NCBI GenBank assembly: GCA_020137815.1
Contig: CM035353.1
Coordinates: 4,712,404 to 4,776,403, forward strand
Direction: 5' to 3'
DNA length: 64,000 bases
From: Hormiphora californensis
Taxonomy: Eukaryota; Ctenophora; Tentaculata; Cydippida; Pleurobrachiidae
Part shown: positions 10,031 to 20,574 of the stretch, one piece after another
How the letters are laid out: the number at the start of each line of letters is the position of its first letter
Numbering within the stretch: the stretch's first letter is position 1
Translations under genes and position numbers: made by a program
The notes under the pieces: model-generated
Seen by the model: the letters and a program-made list of their open reading frames with translations, nothing else
What the model was told of the DNA's origin: nothing
The model's database searches: none

Positions 10031-10652
10031 AGAAGGTTCCTTGCATTGTGGTAACCGTTGCCGTGCATCCAACGCGACTTTCAGGCTTGCATTTTAAATA
10101 ATTTTGCGCGGCTTTAACAGTTTTAGCGCGGCTTTACAATTGCGCGTTCTGAATAACAGCGAAGATTGGCCAATATATTTGCGCATCCAGCAAAGATTGG
10201 CCAATATTGTTGAGGATTCGCGCATTAATGTTTGTAGATTGGCCAATTTTCACCATAATTGCCCGCGCGACCTTTACTAGGGTATACTCGTAACGGTCAT
10301 CCTAAAACACCCGTTGCACGCCGGCCAACAAAAAAACTCTTCACAGATTTCACAAATTAATTTGTTTAAAGTAGTGTTGAAAAGTTTGAAACATTCATAA
10401 ATAAATTTAGTATTGTACACAAAGCTTTAGCTCAAAAGGAGCCAACACTCAGATGACGTGGAAAGTCAGCAGGTTATATGTATCAGCCAAATGACAATGA
10501 AAATCTATCTACTGTAAAATTTCATGACATCAAGCACTGCCCTACCCCTTTGTCTTTCTTTTTTTCTCCCCCTCTAAGTTAGTTGCCACCTGTATAGCTC
10601 GTGCTTGTTTATCCCTCCAGCCTCCGTCCCGTTGCGTATTTGGAGTCTAGAG

Positions 10653-10972
10653 ATGGATTCGCCTATAGAATATTGGAGAGAATGTATGAGGAAATTTATT
10701 GATAAAGCTTGTACAGAACGTATGGATACTCAAGAATCTCTCTTTTTCACAACAGGTCTCCACTTTCCACCATAGTCCATACTCCATAATTTGAATACCA
10801 TTGATTTATGAATAAACTGCATTACTGACCCTCGTCCCTCATTTCAGAGCAGCTGAGAGTACTGAGCGACCCTATCCGCAGAGCAAGAATCGAAGATATT
10901 CTTATAAAGCGATGTGAGAGAAAATTGGCAATTGTTCATAACGAGTCAATGGATGATCCGAACCTTGAGTGA
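10653..10972 (+). CDS. Small two-exon gene candidate, 76 residues, unknown function
   Basis: Exon 1 is 10653-10755 (ATG, ends ACAG|GTCTCC) and exon 2 is 10848-10972 (after a T/C-rich tract and TTTCAG, ends TGA). Exon 1 leaves one base, which joins with AG to give Glu, so the frame is kept through a 92-bp intron. The product starts MDSPIEYWRECMRKFIDKAC and ends ...SMDDPNLE. It is charged and mostly helical, with no signal peptide or membrane segment. The part EQLRVLSDPIRRARIEDILI looks like an amphipathic helix. I do not recognise the family. The donor is weak, and upstream exons could exist. It lies just outside the right TA-flanked end. Confidence 0.4.
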
Positions 10973-10999
10973 CACTGTAATTGAGTAAACGATATTATT

Positions 11000-11290
11000 T
11001 TGTATTCTCAGGACTCAGTGTATAATGTATTCTCGGTTAATTTATATTTGTTAAATGTTTGTTTTTCTCAAGGAACTGGCCACAATGTTCGTGATCTGTC
11101 TGGTACTGCTGAGTTGGGGTCTGGTGCTAGCACACAGTTCGAGATCAGAGATGATCACAACAATTGTCAAATCAAAAACCGCCATCTTGTTACTTTCGGT
11201 CTCTTAAGCCTGGATGGGGTACGTGATCGATTCCAGGTGAACCGAGAATTTCCGCTCGCATTTCTCGATCTGTTCGGCCCATTTTGAGAG
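11000..11290 (+). other. Possible signal-peptide exon, weak
   Basis: After a T-rich tract and TCTCAAG|G, an ATG at 11082 opens MFVICLVLLSWGLVLAHSS, which has the form of a secretory signal peptide. The frame closes after about 42 residues unless spliced. A donor in the right phase is not obvious. A chance hydrophobic frame is possible. Confidence 0.2.
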
Positions 11291-11507
11291 TTATGTAACG
11301 CGCGAGAAGAAAATTGAGGGTAAAGTACTGCTTACTTCGCGCGGTGAGCCACTTTCACGTGGTAAGCGCGCGCTCTATTCTGGATGCTGCGTACACTGCA
11401 CAGTGCAGTCTCTTTCCGATGCTGTGCACTCTCTTTGAGGCTCTCGGACTCCTTATGGGTCACCATCAGTCTCCCAAAACGTCCAAGAGGCCTCAAGTCT
11501 TAAAATT

Positions 11508-12113
11508 TTAAAAACGCATTTTCACATTTTTTTGAATTTGACCAATTTGGTGCGCGTCGCAATGTGCGCGTCGCATGCGCGTCTCATGCGCGTCGCGATA
11601 TGCGCGTCTCAACACATTCGGGGTGCCTCCATACGGTTCTCCGGTTCTTGTGGAGATTCGGTGTGAGAGGGTCTTTAGCACCTTTTCGAACTCATTGGCT
11701 ATCCCACCTGCTGTATTCATAACCAGCGGAGAGAAGGCACCCCCTTCAACTTCTCGTACACGTTTTCCGTACGACTGTTTCTTGCTGGCCTCGTTTCTTC
11801 GGTAGAGTTGGTCGAGGGGCGTGTCGATATAGGAGGGCGAATTGGCATGGAAAATTCGCACATCCATATGAGCAAGCTGCATTTTTCGCCACATGTCAAG
11901 TGCGACCACATCCATCCTTGCATCAGGGGCTGTGTTTGCCGAAGGGTGAAAGTGGATGCCGTCCGGACAAGGGAGAAGTAGCTTCTCCGTTTCCACAGCT
12001 TTGAGGCCCGCATATGAGCATATCTCCGCCATGAGGTCCCTGATGTTATCGTGACGGAGGATGGAATAGCCCCCGGTTGAACAGGACAAGGTATGGTCCG
12101 CATTGTTTTCCAA
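11508..12113 (-). pseudogene. RT-associated C-terminal domain fragment
   Basis: The frame begins in NADHTLSCSTGGYSILRHD and continues NIRDLMAEICSYAGL, ARMDVVALDMWRK, HMDVRIFHANSP, KKQSYGKRVREVEGGAFSPL and TAGGIANEFEKVL. This pattern (HxLSC-x-x-GG-x(5)-RH, then R-x-DV and DVR, then GG near a Tyr/Lys-rich end) is the C-terminal region of large RT-containing ORFs common in cnidarian and sponge genomes. The two Asp-Val motifs hint at a nuclease-like fold, which is unverified. The RT itself and the zinc site that normally precede 'DHTLSC' are absent. After 'GGTPNVLRR' the sequence becomes low-complexity (RRAHCDAH), so the copy is broken at both ends. Confidence 0.55.
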
Positions 12114-12671
12114 AACAAATCAAGAGAAGACAAAATCTTCACGCAGATTTTAAACTTTTAAACTTTGAACTTGACCTGGGAAAATAAGTTTTTGGCAGCG
12201 CTTTCATCTTTTGTAGCTGGAAAAATTCGCGCGTTACATTTAACCGCGACGCATATTTAATTTTGTTGCGAAACGTTCTTGCTCGACGTCCCTGCTTAAA
12301 ATCTGTCTTCACACGGTTACCCCCTTTTTCTTTTCGGCAGCTTCTCTTCGGCTGTTGGAAAGTGATCAGTGATGCCAATCGCCAATCGGTGATGACTGTA
12401 CGGTAATGACTGTACGGTAATTGCCTGCTTAGTGTGTTCCATTATTGTTCTCATTACAGAGAATACTATGTGCCAGCTGGCCAAGTAAAGTGCACACTGC
12501 ACAGTGCACACTCGTTAACCATCCTGACTGAACCCAATATAAATACAAAATTTACGGTCACTGTCACCATCGTCTCCCTGCGTGCGTGGGTCGACTGAGA
12601 GAACCGGCACTGTGCTATCTCGTGCTTGTCCTCGGGGATAGAATTGAAAGTTTCACTTTGAGCACATGCCT

Positions 12672-13259
12672 TTAAAGGGCCTAAAAACCCAAATTTTATT
12701 TAATTATTTTGAACACTACATCGTAACAAGCATGCTATTAGAGTCCCAAAAAACATAGGTACACGCCCCACCCGCCCAATGTGAGCCCAGGGGGAGCCCC
12801 TTAAGTTGGGGCCAGTTGGGGTCCCCTTGTAAACGCGCTTGTACTCCTTGAAATGCTAACAATATGATCCTCTCTGAAATTTGAAGTTTTGGGTAAAATT
12901 TAGCCTTGTGTTTCAGGTGAGTACATAATGTTTCTTGTTTCTGTATTCTGGTAATTTTTCTCCTAGTTTTGATAGGCTTAAATAATAATTGACGAGAAAG
13001 ATTATGAAATCTACTAAAACACAAGGATAGTTTCTATCCTAAATTTTATATCTGAGAGAGGATCATAATGTTAGCATTTCAAGGAATACAAGCGCGTTTA
13101 CAAGGGGACCCCAAATGGGCCCCAACTTGAGGGGCTCCCCCTGGGCTCACCTGGGGCCCGTGTGGCGTGTATCGATGTTTTTTGGGACTCCAATGGCATG
13201 CTTGTTACGATGGAGTGTTCAAAATAAATAAATAAAATTTGGGTTTTTAGGCCCTTTAA
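12672..13259. mobile_element. TTAA-flanked palindromic element 1 (588 bp)
   Basis: The arms of ~195 bp begin AGGGCCTAAAAACCCAAATT and are inverted copies (about 85-90% by eye), flanked by TTAA at 12672-12675 and 13256-13259. TTAA target sites are typical of piggyBac and Kolobok groups. No transposase is present; the minus frame 12716-13024 is an arm artefact. The right TTAA is also the left TTAA of the next element. Confidence 0.8.
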
Positions 13260-14371
13260 AGTAAGAGTGGCGCGCCGTGTTTTCTCACAAAACTTGGTGG
13301 ATGAACGGGGAGTACCACCAGGACCATTGGTACGGTATCGAAAATTTCTAATTCTGTCTCGTTCATTAGTTATGACGTAATATGTTCATTATTTCAACTT
13401 TCATAAAATTGCTCTACAGAAAAATCGGTTCATTGTGGATTGAAATGGATGCTTGCATCGTGTTCAGCGTCAAACAAGATTAATTGCATTATGTTCTAAC
13501 ATAATGCTGAATTTCCCTGCCATGTGAATCTATGAAGAAAGGAAATCATGACCAGATCCGCTGTAGCAGCAAGCGGAACACAAAATCCCGATCATCATAT
13601 CACACAAACAGTATAGAGCAAATCCTTGTGTTTTAGTAGCACTAAAATGCGCGCCACGCTGCCACATTGCGCGCCACACATTTCCTGAAAACGTGCCAAT
13701 GAAGTGGTTTATGAAGGAGCAGCTCGTAACTGTGTGCGCGGCTCTTGTTGCTACACCGTTGCCCCTCGCAACTAAAGTGTGACCAAAATGGTCCCTCTAC
13801 CGATTAGTTAGTATACCAAAATGTCGTTTTCGAATTCTAACCCTGCTATGCCTTTTTACAAAGTAAAAAGGCATCCGGGTGAATGCCTTCGGCATTCACC
13901 CGGGCAGGGAAAAAATAGCCGGGGTACCAAATTTTGGTGTCTCTACCTTGTCTGTGACGCGAGATATCGACAATTATCAAAATCGACCAAAATGGGAGAA
14001 AGAGAGTTTGTTATCTTTGGGTGCTAGTTGTTTGTGCGCGCCACCCACTTGTAACAATCTCTCTTTCTCTCACTTTGGTCGTTTTTGATATTTGTCAATA
14101 TCTCGCGTCACAGACAAGGTAGAGACACCAAAATTTGGTACCCCGGCTATTTTTTGACGCTGAACACGATGCAAGCATCCATTTCAATCCACAATAAACT
14201 GATTTTTCTGTAGAGCAATTTTTTGAAAGTTGAAATAATGAACATATTACGTCATAACTAATAAATGAGACGTAATTGGAAATTTTCTATACCGTACCAA
14301 TGGTCCTGGTGGTACTCCCCGTTCATTCACCAAGTTTTGTGAGAAAACACGGCGCGCCACTCTTACTTTAA
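13256..14371. mobile_element. TTAA-flanked palindromic element 2 (1.1 kb), with nested insertion
   Basis: The ends are AGTAAGAGTGGCGCGCCGTG and its complement, flanked by TTAA at 13256-13259 and 14368-14371. The arms (13260-13474 plus about 13911-14005; 14058-14367) pair along their length once a block at 13475-13910 is removed. The nested block is a separate hairpin-ended element. No coding capacity is visible. Confidence 0.85.
13475..13910. mobile_element. Hairpin-ended insertion, copy 1 (Helentron/HINE-like)
   Basis: This interrupts one arm of the surrounding palindrome between GCGTCAAA and AAATAGCC, where the opposite arm reads straight through. Near its left end is the hairpin GCATTATG-TTCTAA-CATAATGC, then TTTCCCTGCC. 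Near its right end are a hairpin around 13850-13873 (GCCTTTTTAC/GTAAAAAGGC), a strong hairpin with a TTCG loop (stem GGGTGAATGCC), then GGCAGGGAAA. TTTCCCTGCC and GGCAGGGAAA are inverted repeats set inside the ends. Subterminal inverted repeats, end hairpins and insertion into an A/T run are features of Helentron-related HINEs. The assignment is inferred. Confidence 0.65.
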
Positions 14372-15139
14372 GCAGGAGTCTTAGGAGTTAAGGAGTCTAT
14401 CTCCACATTGTAGTGCGGCCTTAAGTTCGTTTGTGCTTGCCGTACCTCAACTGGAACTGTGTTACTGGCACTGTCATCATCCTCTCCCAGCGTGTGTGGG
14501 TCCACTGGGAGAGCTGGATAAACGACTGCATCTTGACAATCTCCTGCAATACAACCGGGTGTTATAATAACAATTATTAGCAGGGTGTGAACTGCATGTC
14601 GTGTTTGCTAGTCGCGAGCGCGCTTGCGAGACAAGTAAACACGTCAAGGTTCATTAACAAGCATGCTGCTCAGTCATTTTAGATTTAATACACAATGTAA
14701 GGATACCATGTAATAGGTGAGACTCTTGCCGTCACCCTCGTTCAAGTCCCGTGAAAAACGGAGCAGTACACGCAAACTGATGCCCATTTTCCTCGCGTGA
14801 CCCCGATTCAGCAGTTTGAGACACCAACTCTTTAGGGGGCCATATCTCAGGAACCAGACAAGATAGGAAAAATCGCCGTCTAATGAGGCGTACAGTTTTT
14901 AATCTAGTTTACCACTGTACCGGCCGTTTCACTCTCCGACCTAAAACAAAAATCGCAACCCCACAAAACTTCAAAATAATGAAATTCGCATCTCGCATGT
15001 CGTGTTGCATGTCGTGTCATGTTATTGACGCGCTCGCGTTCAACTCTCACACAGCAGCTGCAGAACATGGCGGGAAACATCGAGGAGTAGAGAGAGGGTC
15101 GGTGCCGAATCAAATATTTCTTGATCTTGATCTACTCCA

Positions 15140-16618
15140 TCTCTCAGCTATCCTACCCCTCATCAACTCGATCTCTCAGCTACCCTACCCCTCATCTACT
15201 CCATCTTTCAGCTACCCTACCCCTCATCTACTCCATCTTTCAGCTACCCTACCCCTTATCTAGTCCATCTCTCAGCTACCCTACTCCTCATCTACTCCAT
15301 CTCTCAGCTTCCCTATTAGGGAAGCATAGAGATGGAAACGATTAGGGGTAGGGAATCCCTATCCATAATCGTTTCCATCTCTATGCTTCCCTAGCCCTCA
15401 TCAACTCCATCTTTCAGCTACCCTACCCCTAATCTAGTCCATCTCTCCGCTACCCTACTCCTCATCTACTCCATCTCTCAGCTTCCCTATTAGGGAAGCA
15501 TAGAGATGGAAACGATTAGGGGTAGGGAATCCCTATCCATAATCGTTTCCATCTCTATGCTTCCCTAGCCCTCATCTACTCCATCTTTCAGCTACCCTAC
15601 CCCTCATCAACTCCATCTTTCAGCTACCCTACCCCTAATCTAGTCCATCTCTCCGCTACCCTACTCCTCATCTACTCCATCTCTCAGCTACCCTACCTCC
15701 CATTCACTCCATCTCTCAGCTACCCTACCACCCATTTACTCCATCTCTCAGCTTCCCTACCTCCCATTTGATCCATCTCTCAGCTTCCCTACCTCCCATT
15801 TACTCCATCCCTCAGCTTCCCTACCTCCCATTTACTCCATCTCTCAGCTTCCCTACCTCCCATTTACTCCATCTCTCAGCTACCCTACCTCCCATTCACT
15901 CCATCTCTCAGCTTCCCTACCTCCCATTTACTCCATCTCTCAGCTTCCCTACCTCTCATTTAGTACTCCATCTCTCAGCTACCCTACCTCCCATTTACTC
16001 CATCTCTCAGCTTCCCTACCTCCCATTTACTCCATCTCTCAGCTTCCCTACCTCCCATTTACTCCATCTCACAGCTACCTTACCTTCCATTTACTCCATC
16101 TCTCAGCTTCCCTTCCTCCCATTTACTCCATCTCTCAGCTACCCTACCTCCCATTTACTCCATCTCTCAGCTTCCCTACCTCCCATTTACTCCATCCCTG
16201 CCTCCCATTTACTCCATCTCTCAGCTACCCTACCTCCCATTCACTCCATCTCTCAGCTACCCTACCACCCATTTACTCCATCTCTCAGCTTCCCTACCTC
16301 CCATTTACTCCATCTCTCAGCTTCCCTACCTCCCATTTACTCCATCCCTCAGCTTCCCTACCTCCCATTTACTCCATCTCTCAACTTCCCTACCTCCCAT
16401 TTACTCCATCTCTCAGCTACCCTACCTCCCATTTACTCCATCTCTCAGCTTCCCTACCTCCCATTTACTCCATCTTTCAGCTTCCCTTCCTCCCATTTAC
16501 TCCATCGCTTACCTTCCCTACCTCCCATTTACTCCATCTCTCAGCTTCCCTACCTCCCATTTACTCCATCTCTCAGCTTCCCTATCTCCCATTTACTCCA
16601 TCTCTCATTTATCCTAAC
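15140..16618. repeat. 32-bp minisatellite, left arm of FB1
   Basis: The unit is of the type CTTCCCTACCTCCCATTTAC plus TCCATCTCTCAG, 32 bp, with TAC/TTC and TAC/CAC variants. It is homopyrimidine-rich on this strand. Because 32 is not a multiple of 3, a 32-residue super-repeat appears in the long open frame 15768-16655, which I regard as a repeat artefact. Two ~80-bp internal hairpins (about 15312-15392 and 15487-15567) are embedded. Confidence 0.9.
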
Positions 16619-16629
16619 ATTTCTACCCC

Positions 16630-17655
16630 TGAGAGATGGAGTAAATGGGAGGTAGGGAAGCTGAGAGATGGAGTAAATGGGAGGTAGGGAAGCTGAGAGA
16701 TGGAGTAAATGGGAGGTAGGGTAGCTGAGAGATGGAGTAAATGGGAGGAAGGGAAGCTGAGAGATGGAGTAAATGGAAGGTAAGGTAGCTGAGAGATGGA
16801 GTAAATGGGAGGTAGGGAAGCTGAGAGATGGAGTAAATGGGAGGTAGGGAAGCTGAGAGATGGAGTAAATGGGAGGTAGGGTAGCTGAGAGATGGAGTAC
16901 TAAATGAGAGGTAGGGTAGCTGAGAGATGGAGTAAGTAAATGAGAGGTAGGGAAGCTGAGAAATGGAGTAAATGGGAGGTAGGGAAGCTGAGAGATGGAT
17001 CAAATGGGAGGTAGGGTAGCTGAGGGATAGAGTAAATGGGAGGTAGGGAAGCTGAGAGATGGAGTAAATGGAAGGTAGGTAAGCTGAGAGATGGAGTAAA
17101 TGGGAGGTAGGGTATCTGAGAGATGGAGTAAATGGGAGGTAGGGAAGCTGAAAGATGGAGTAAATGGGAGGTAGGTAAGCTAAGAGATGGAGTAAATGGG
17201 AGGTAGGTAAGCTGAGAGATGGAGTAAATGGGAGGTAGGGAAGCTGAGAGATGGAGTAAATGGGAGGTAGGGTAGCTGAGAGATGGAGTAAATGGGAGGT
17301 AGGGAAGCTGAGAGATGGAGTAGATGAGGAGTAGGGTAGCGGAGAGATGGACTAGATTAGGGGTAGGGTAGCTGAAAGATGGAGTTGATGAGGGCTAGGG
17401 AAGCATAGAGATGGAAACGATTATGGATAGGGATTCCCTACCCCTAATCGTTTCCATCTCTATGCTTCCCTAATAGGGAAGCTGAGAGATGGAGTAGATG
17501 AGGAGTAGGGTAGCTGAGAGATGGACTAGATAAGGGGTAGGGTAGCTGAAAGATGGAGTAGATGAGGGGTAGGGTAGCTGAAAGATGGAGTAGATGAGGG
17601 GTAGGGTAGCTGAGAGATCGAGTTGATGAGGGAAAGGATAGCTGAGAGATGGAGT
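16630..17655. repeat. 32-bp minisatellite, right arm of FB1 (inverted)
   Basis: This is the reverse complement of the left-arm array, with fewer units (about 1.0 kb against 1.5 kb) and one internal hairpin (about 17398-17476). The arms have therefore changed in unit number independently while keeping their outer ends alike. Confidence 0.9.
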
Positions 17656-18276
17656 AGATCAAGATCAAGAAATATTTGATTCGGCACCGACCCTCTCTCT
17701 ACTCCTCGATGTTTCCCGCCATGTTCTGCAGCTGCTGTGTGAGAGTTGAACGCGAGCGCGTCAATAACATGACACGACATGCAACACGACATGCGAGATG
17801 CGAATTTCATTATTTTGAAGTTTTGTGGGGTTGCGATTTTTGTTTTAGGTCGGAGAGTGAAACGGCCGGTACAGTGGTAAACTAGATTAAAAACTGTACG
17901 CCTCATTAGACGGCGATTTTTCCTATCTTGTCTGGTTCCTGAGATATGGCCCCCTAAAGAGTTGGTGTCTCAAACTGCTGAATCGGGGTCACGCGAGGAA
18001 AATGGGCATCAGTTTGCGTGTACTGCTCCGTTTTTCACGGGACTTGAACGAGGGTGACGGCAAGAGTCTCACCTATTACATGGTATCCTTACATTGTGTA
18101 TTAAATCTAAAATGACTGAGCAGCATGCTTGTTAATGAACCTTGACGTGTTTACTTGTCTCGCAAGCGCGCTCGCGACTAGCAAACACGACATGCAGTTC
18201 ACACCCTGATTAGGTTGGTACTAAAAATCTAGTATGTAATGGATCATGGATAATACTATAAAAAAGTAGAATTCAC

Positions 18277-18475
18277 CTTGATCCAGTGTAAAAAATGGTA
18301 TGTTTCTGGAACTCTCTGGGAAGTCCTCCCATTGGAATAATTTCTTCTCCATCAGGAGAAAGGCGTGCCGGCAAGGGTAACACGGCCGTTCCTTGCTGTA
18401 TCGGCCTCTCAATATGGATTTAACAGTAATTAACGTGCTCTTCACTTCTTTGATCTCATGAAGCACTTGGTGCAT
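18277..18475 (-). CDS. Candidate internal exon, helical then Cys/aromatic-rich
   Basis: It is bounded on the minus strand by ..GGCAG... TGCCAG|ATG at 18475 and CAAG|GTGAAT at 18277 (phase 0 in, phase 1 out). It encodes QVLHEIKEVKSTLITVKSI, an amphipathic helix, then RYSKERPCYPCRHAFL and FQWEDFPESSRNIPF. The first ~70 bp are duplicated at 21252-21322, next to the signal-peptide exon. The likely model is that the exon at 21411-21617 splices in phase 0 to this exon. Later exons would lie beyond the FB1 element, which sits directly downstream. I do not recognise the family. Confidence 0.4.
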
Positions 18476-18479
18476 CTGG

Positions 18480-20010
18480 CAATACAGTACTTGTTAGTGG
18501 GGCATCTGGCAATGTGAATGTACTAGTGTCTAGTCTGACTAGACTCTAGTCAGTGTAGTAGGAATTTCTATGAAACGGATCTTTCGCCAACGTTTTCAGT
18601 GCCTCCCTGTCTTAATTGCCTCTCTTCAATATGTATACATATCACGAATTTAAAGAAAATGATTTAATAAAATGTAATTTGGGGTATCCTTGCCTACAAT
18701 TTTCACAGTCAAACCCGCTGTTGACGATTTTAGTTGAATGAACCACACAGAAATGACGTGTAGCTTTTAGATTCAAAAGTTCATGATGTCATGATGTTAA
18801 CAAATAACGATTAAAAAGTGAGTGGTGACCAAATGATGTTCTGCACCTAAAAACAAGATGTAAAGATGATAAAAAACAAGATGTAAAGATGATAAAAAAC
18901 GTAACAATTAAGCATTGTCATTGATTATGCCAGGAGCACCTTACTCCTTGTTTGCTGGTTCAATGAACATTATATTACCTCCACATTGAGGGTGGTCTTA
19001 TCCATCACACTATAATAATAATAAATATCCACTATTCTTCAGAGTCGGGGCATTTATCTGGTAAATTTTACCGTTACCACGTCACGTGACAGGTCTGGGC
19101 ACGGGTCGGGGAACAGCAGGAACACTGGCATCCGCAGTAGTAACTTCAGTTACATCTGGTCTCCAAAATGGATTGTCCATCCCCCCGGGTCCCAACAACA
19201 AAGAAATTAGACCGTGGGGCATGATACTTTAGAGAGTGCGTTGGCACCATTTTTCTGGGTATATATTCAATATTGAGTGGGATATTAAGTGCATAATTTA
19301 CACAACAGGGCCAGGGACATCTGAGGTTAGAATAGATAGTGATGGTTTCTGAAATCTGAGATTTCTGATTTTAGAAAGGTGAAATTGTTAACTGTATTAA
19401 GGAATCTAAAGAGCCCTTATAACTTGGGTTTTGTGAAATTTCCCACGCTTTTTCCGCATTCAGATATATGGCTTACGAAGGTTCTTCATCATATTTTCCA
19501 GTTTGGTTTGTACCTTTGTCGGGTGTGCTATTTTTCCCAACTCATAAATCAAATCCAATTTTCAAAAAGTTTACCCCTAGAATGAGCTCCTACGATCATC
19601 CTAAAACATTTGGTTAAAAAATTTTAGCTCTACCCCGGCCCAATTACGTGGGCCGATGTATGCCCATATATGGGCATATTCATATCAAAAAATGTTTGTT
19701 GGGGCGTTATTTTGAAAAAAACACACATATAAATCGCCTCATGAGAACCAGTACAACCATAATTTCCAGTTTGAACCTTCAGAACTCCATTTTATAATGA
19801 AAAATTTCTTTTTTTCATCTTTTTTTCTTGCGCATTTTCCTACTTTGCAGTATTAGTGGAGACGAATTTTAACTTTTTGAGATTTTATTTGTCGGAAAGC
19901 AAATTCCGGTTGTAACCGACTTATTTTGACCTGCTGAACACGATCCCGTTCATGAAAAAGCTCTCAAAATTGAAGAAAATGACCAAAAAGAACATTTTTA
20001 GTCAAAAATG
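18480..20010. other. Gene-free stretch
   Basis: A 25-bp direct duplication (ACAAGATGTAAAGATGATAA type) lies at about 18853-18900. A fragment of the palindromic family of 25.7-26.7 kb (GCAAATTCCGGTTGTAACC...) lies at about 19898-19960. No coding or RNA gene is supported. Confidence 0.4.
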
Positions 20011-20075
20011 AACATTTTTGGTCCAAAATGAACATTTTCAGGTCAAAAATGAACTTTTGCTAACTTTCATGATAC
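19990..20075. repeat. Short tandem repeats of 'AAAATGAACATTTT'
   Basis: Four imperfect ~20-bp units based on TTTTGGTCAAAAATGAACA occur in a row. They may be a decayed end of the nearby mobile fragment. Confidence 0.6.
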
Positions 20076-20574
20076 ACATCTGTTCCGATTGGTATCAAAC
20101 CGCTGAACACGACCCTGACCATAAAAAGTTTATATCAAGAACTTGCCAAACACTGGTGTAAAACACACATATTTTCCTTTTTTCGGTAAAAAAGTAAACT
20201 TTTTCAATCGCTTGGCCCACGTAATTGACATACACTACCCCAATTCCGGATTACTCGTTCGTTACGTTGCATTTCGTTTCACTTGTGCTTGTCTCAGACA
20301 CCAAAAAGGGCTATTTTCCTCAATAAAACGCAACTCAAATCTCTCTCTAGTTCTCATTTCCATCACACATGACCTCCCAGTTACCACTGAACTGTCTCTC
20401 GGGCCTGGCCTAGTCTCATCACTAAACTACAGCTACATTCTTGGCCAATATTACCCACCGCCCCACCCCCACCCGACAATGTCTGTTTACTGATTGTGTA
20501 AAGTTTATATTGTGAATGTAATTGACTATTCAAAACACGGTATACATCGGGATTTCAGACCCAAACTCAAGACA

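Larger units (their letters stand above)
3842..10284. mobile_element. Candidate 6.4-kb element with TA-flanked inverted ends
   Basis: The left end (3842 to about 3990) starts TACCCTAGTAAAGGTCGCGC. The right end (about 10138-10284) is its reverse complement with few mismatches over ~145 bp. Each is flanked by TA (3840-3841 and 10285-10286). Each arm carries three TTGGCCAA palindromes. The interior contains a LINE-type ORF1, CT repeats and a tRNA-like sequence but no recognised transposase. Two separate solo ends in opposite orientation would explain the data equally well. Confidence 0.45.
14581..18208. mobile_element. Foldback element FB1 (3,628 bp palindrome)
   Basis: The termini CAGGGTGTGAACTGCATGTC and complement are flanked by the 5-bp duplication ATTAG (14576-14580 and 18209-18213). 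The outer ~560 bp of each arm is single-copy sequence and nearly identical between arms. Inside, each arm is a tandem array of a ~32-bp unit. The centre (about 16610-16630) is a short unpaired spacer. The architecture matches Drosophila Foldback-type elements: long inverted repeats made partly of short tandem repeats. No transposase is present. A second copy lies at 54700-57471. Confidence 0.9.

Noticed and set aside
11717-12142. 141-residue minus frame overlapping the RT-associated fragment
   Set aside because: It is a shadow of the 11508-12113 frame, which carries the recognisable motifs.
12716-13024. 102-residue minus frame in TTAA element 1
   Set aside because: It lies within the inverted arm and shows no protein signal.
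14883-15263. 126-residue ORF present four times (both arms of FB1 and FB2)
   Set aside because: Fourfold presence follows from the inverted arms of two copies. It has no domain and runs into the minisatellite. An antisense 69-residue frame is equally conserved.
15768-16655. 295-residue open frame in FB1, and the 126- to 135-residue frames of the same type
   Set aside because: They are built from the 32-bp minisatellite read in rotating frames (32-residue super-repeat). Frames open on both arms and both strands because the repeat lacks stops, not because it codes.
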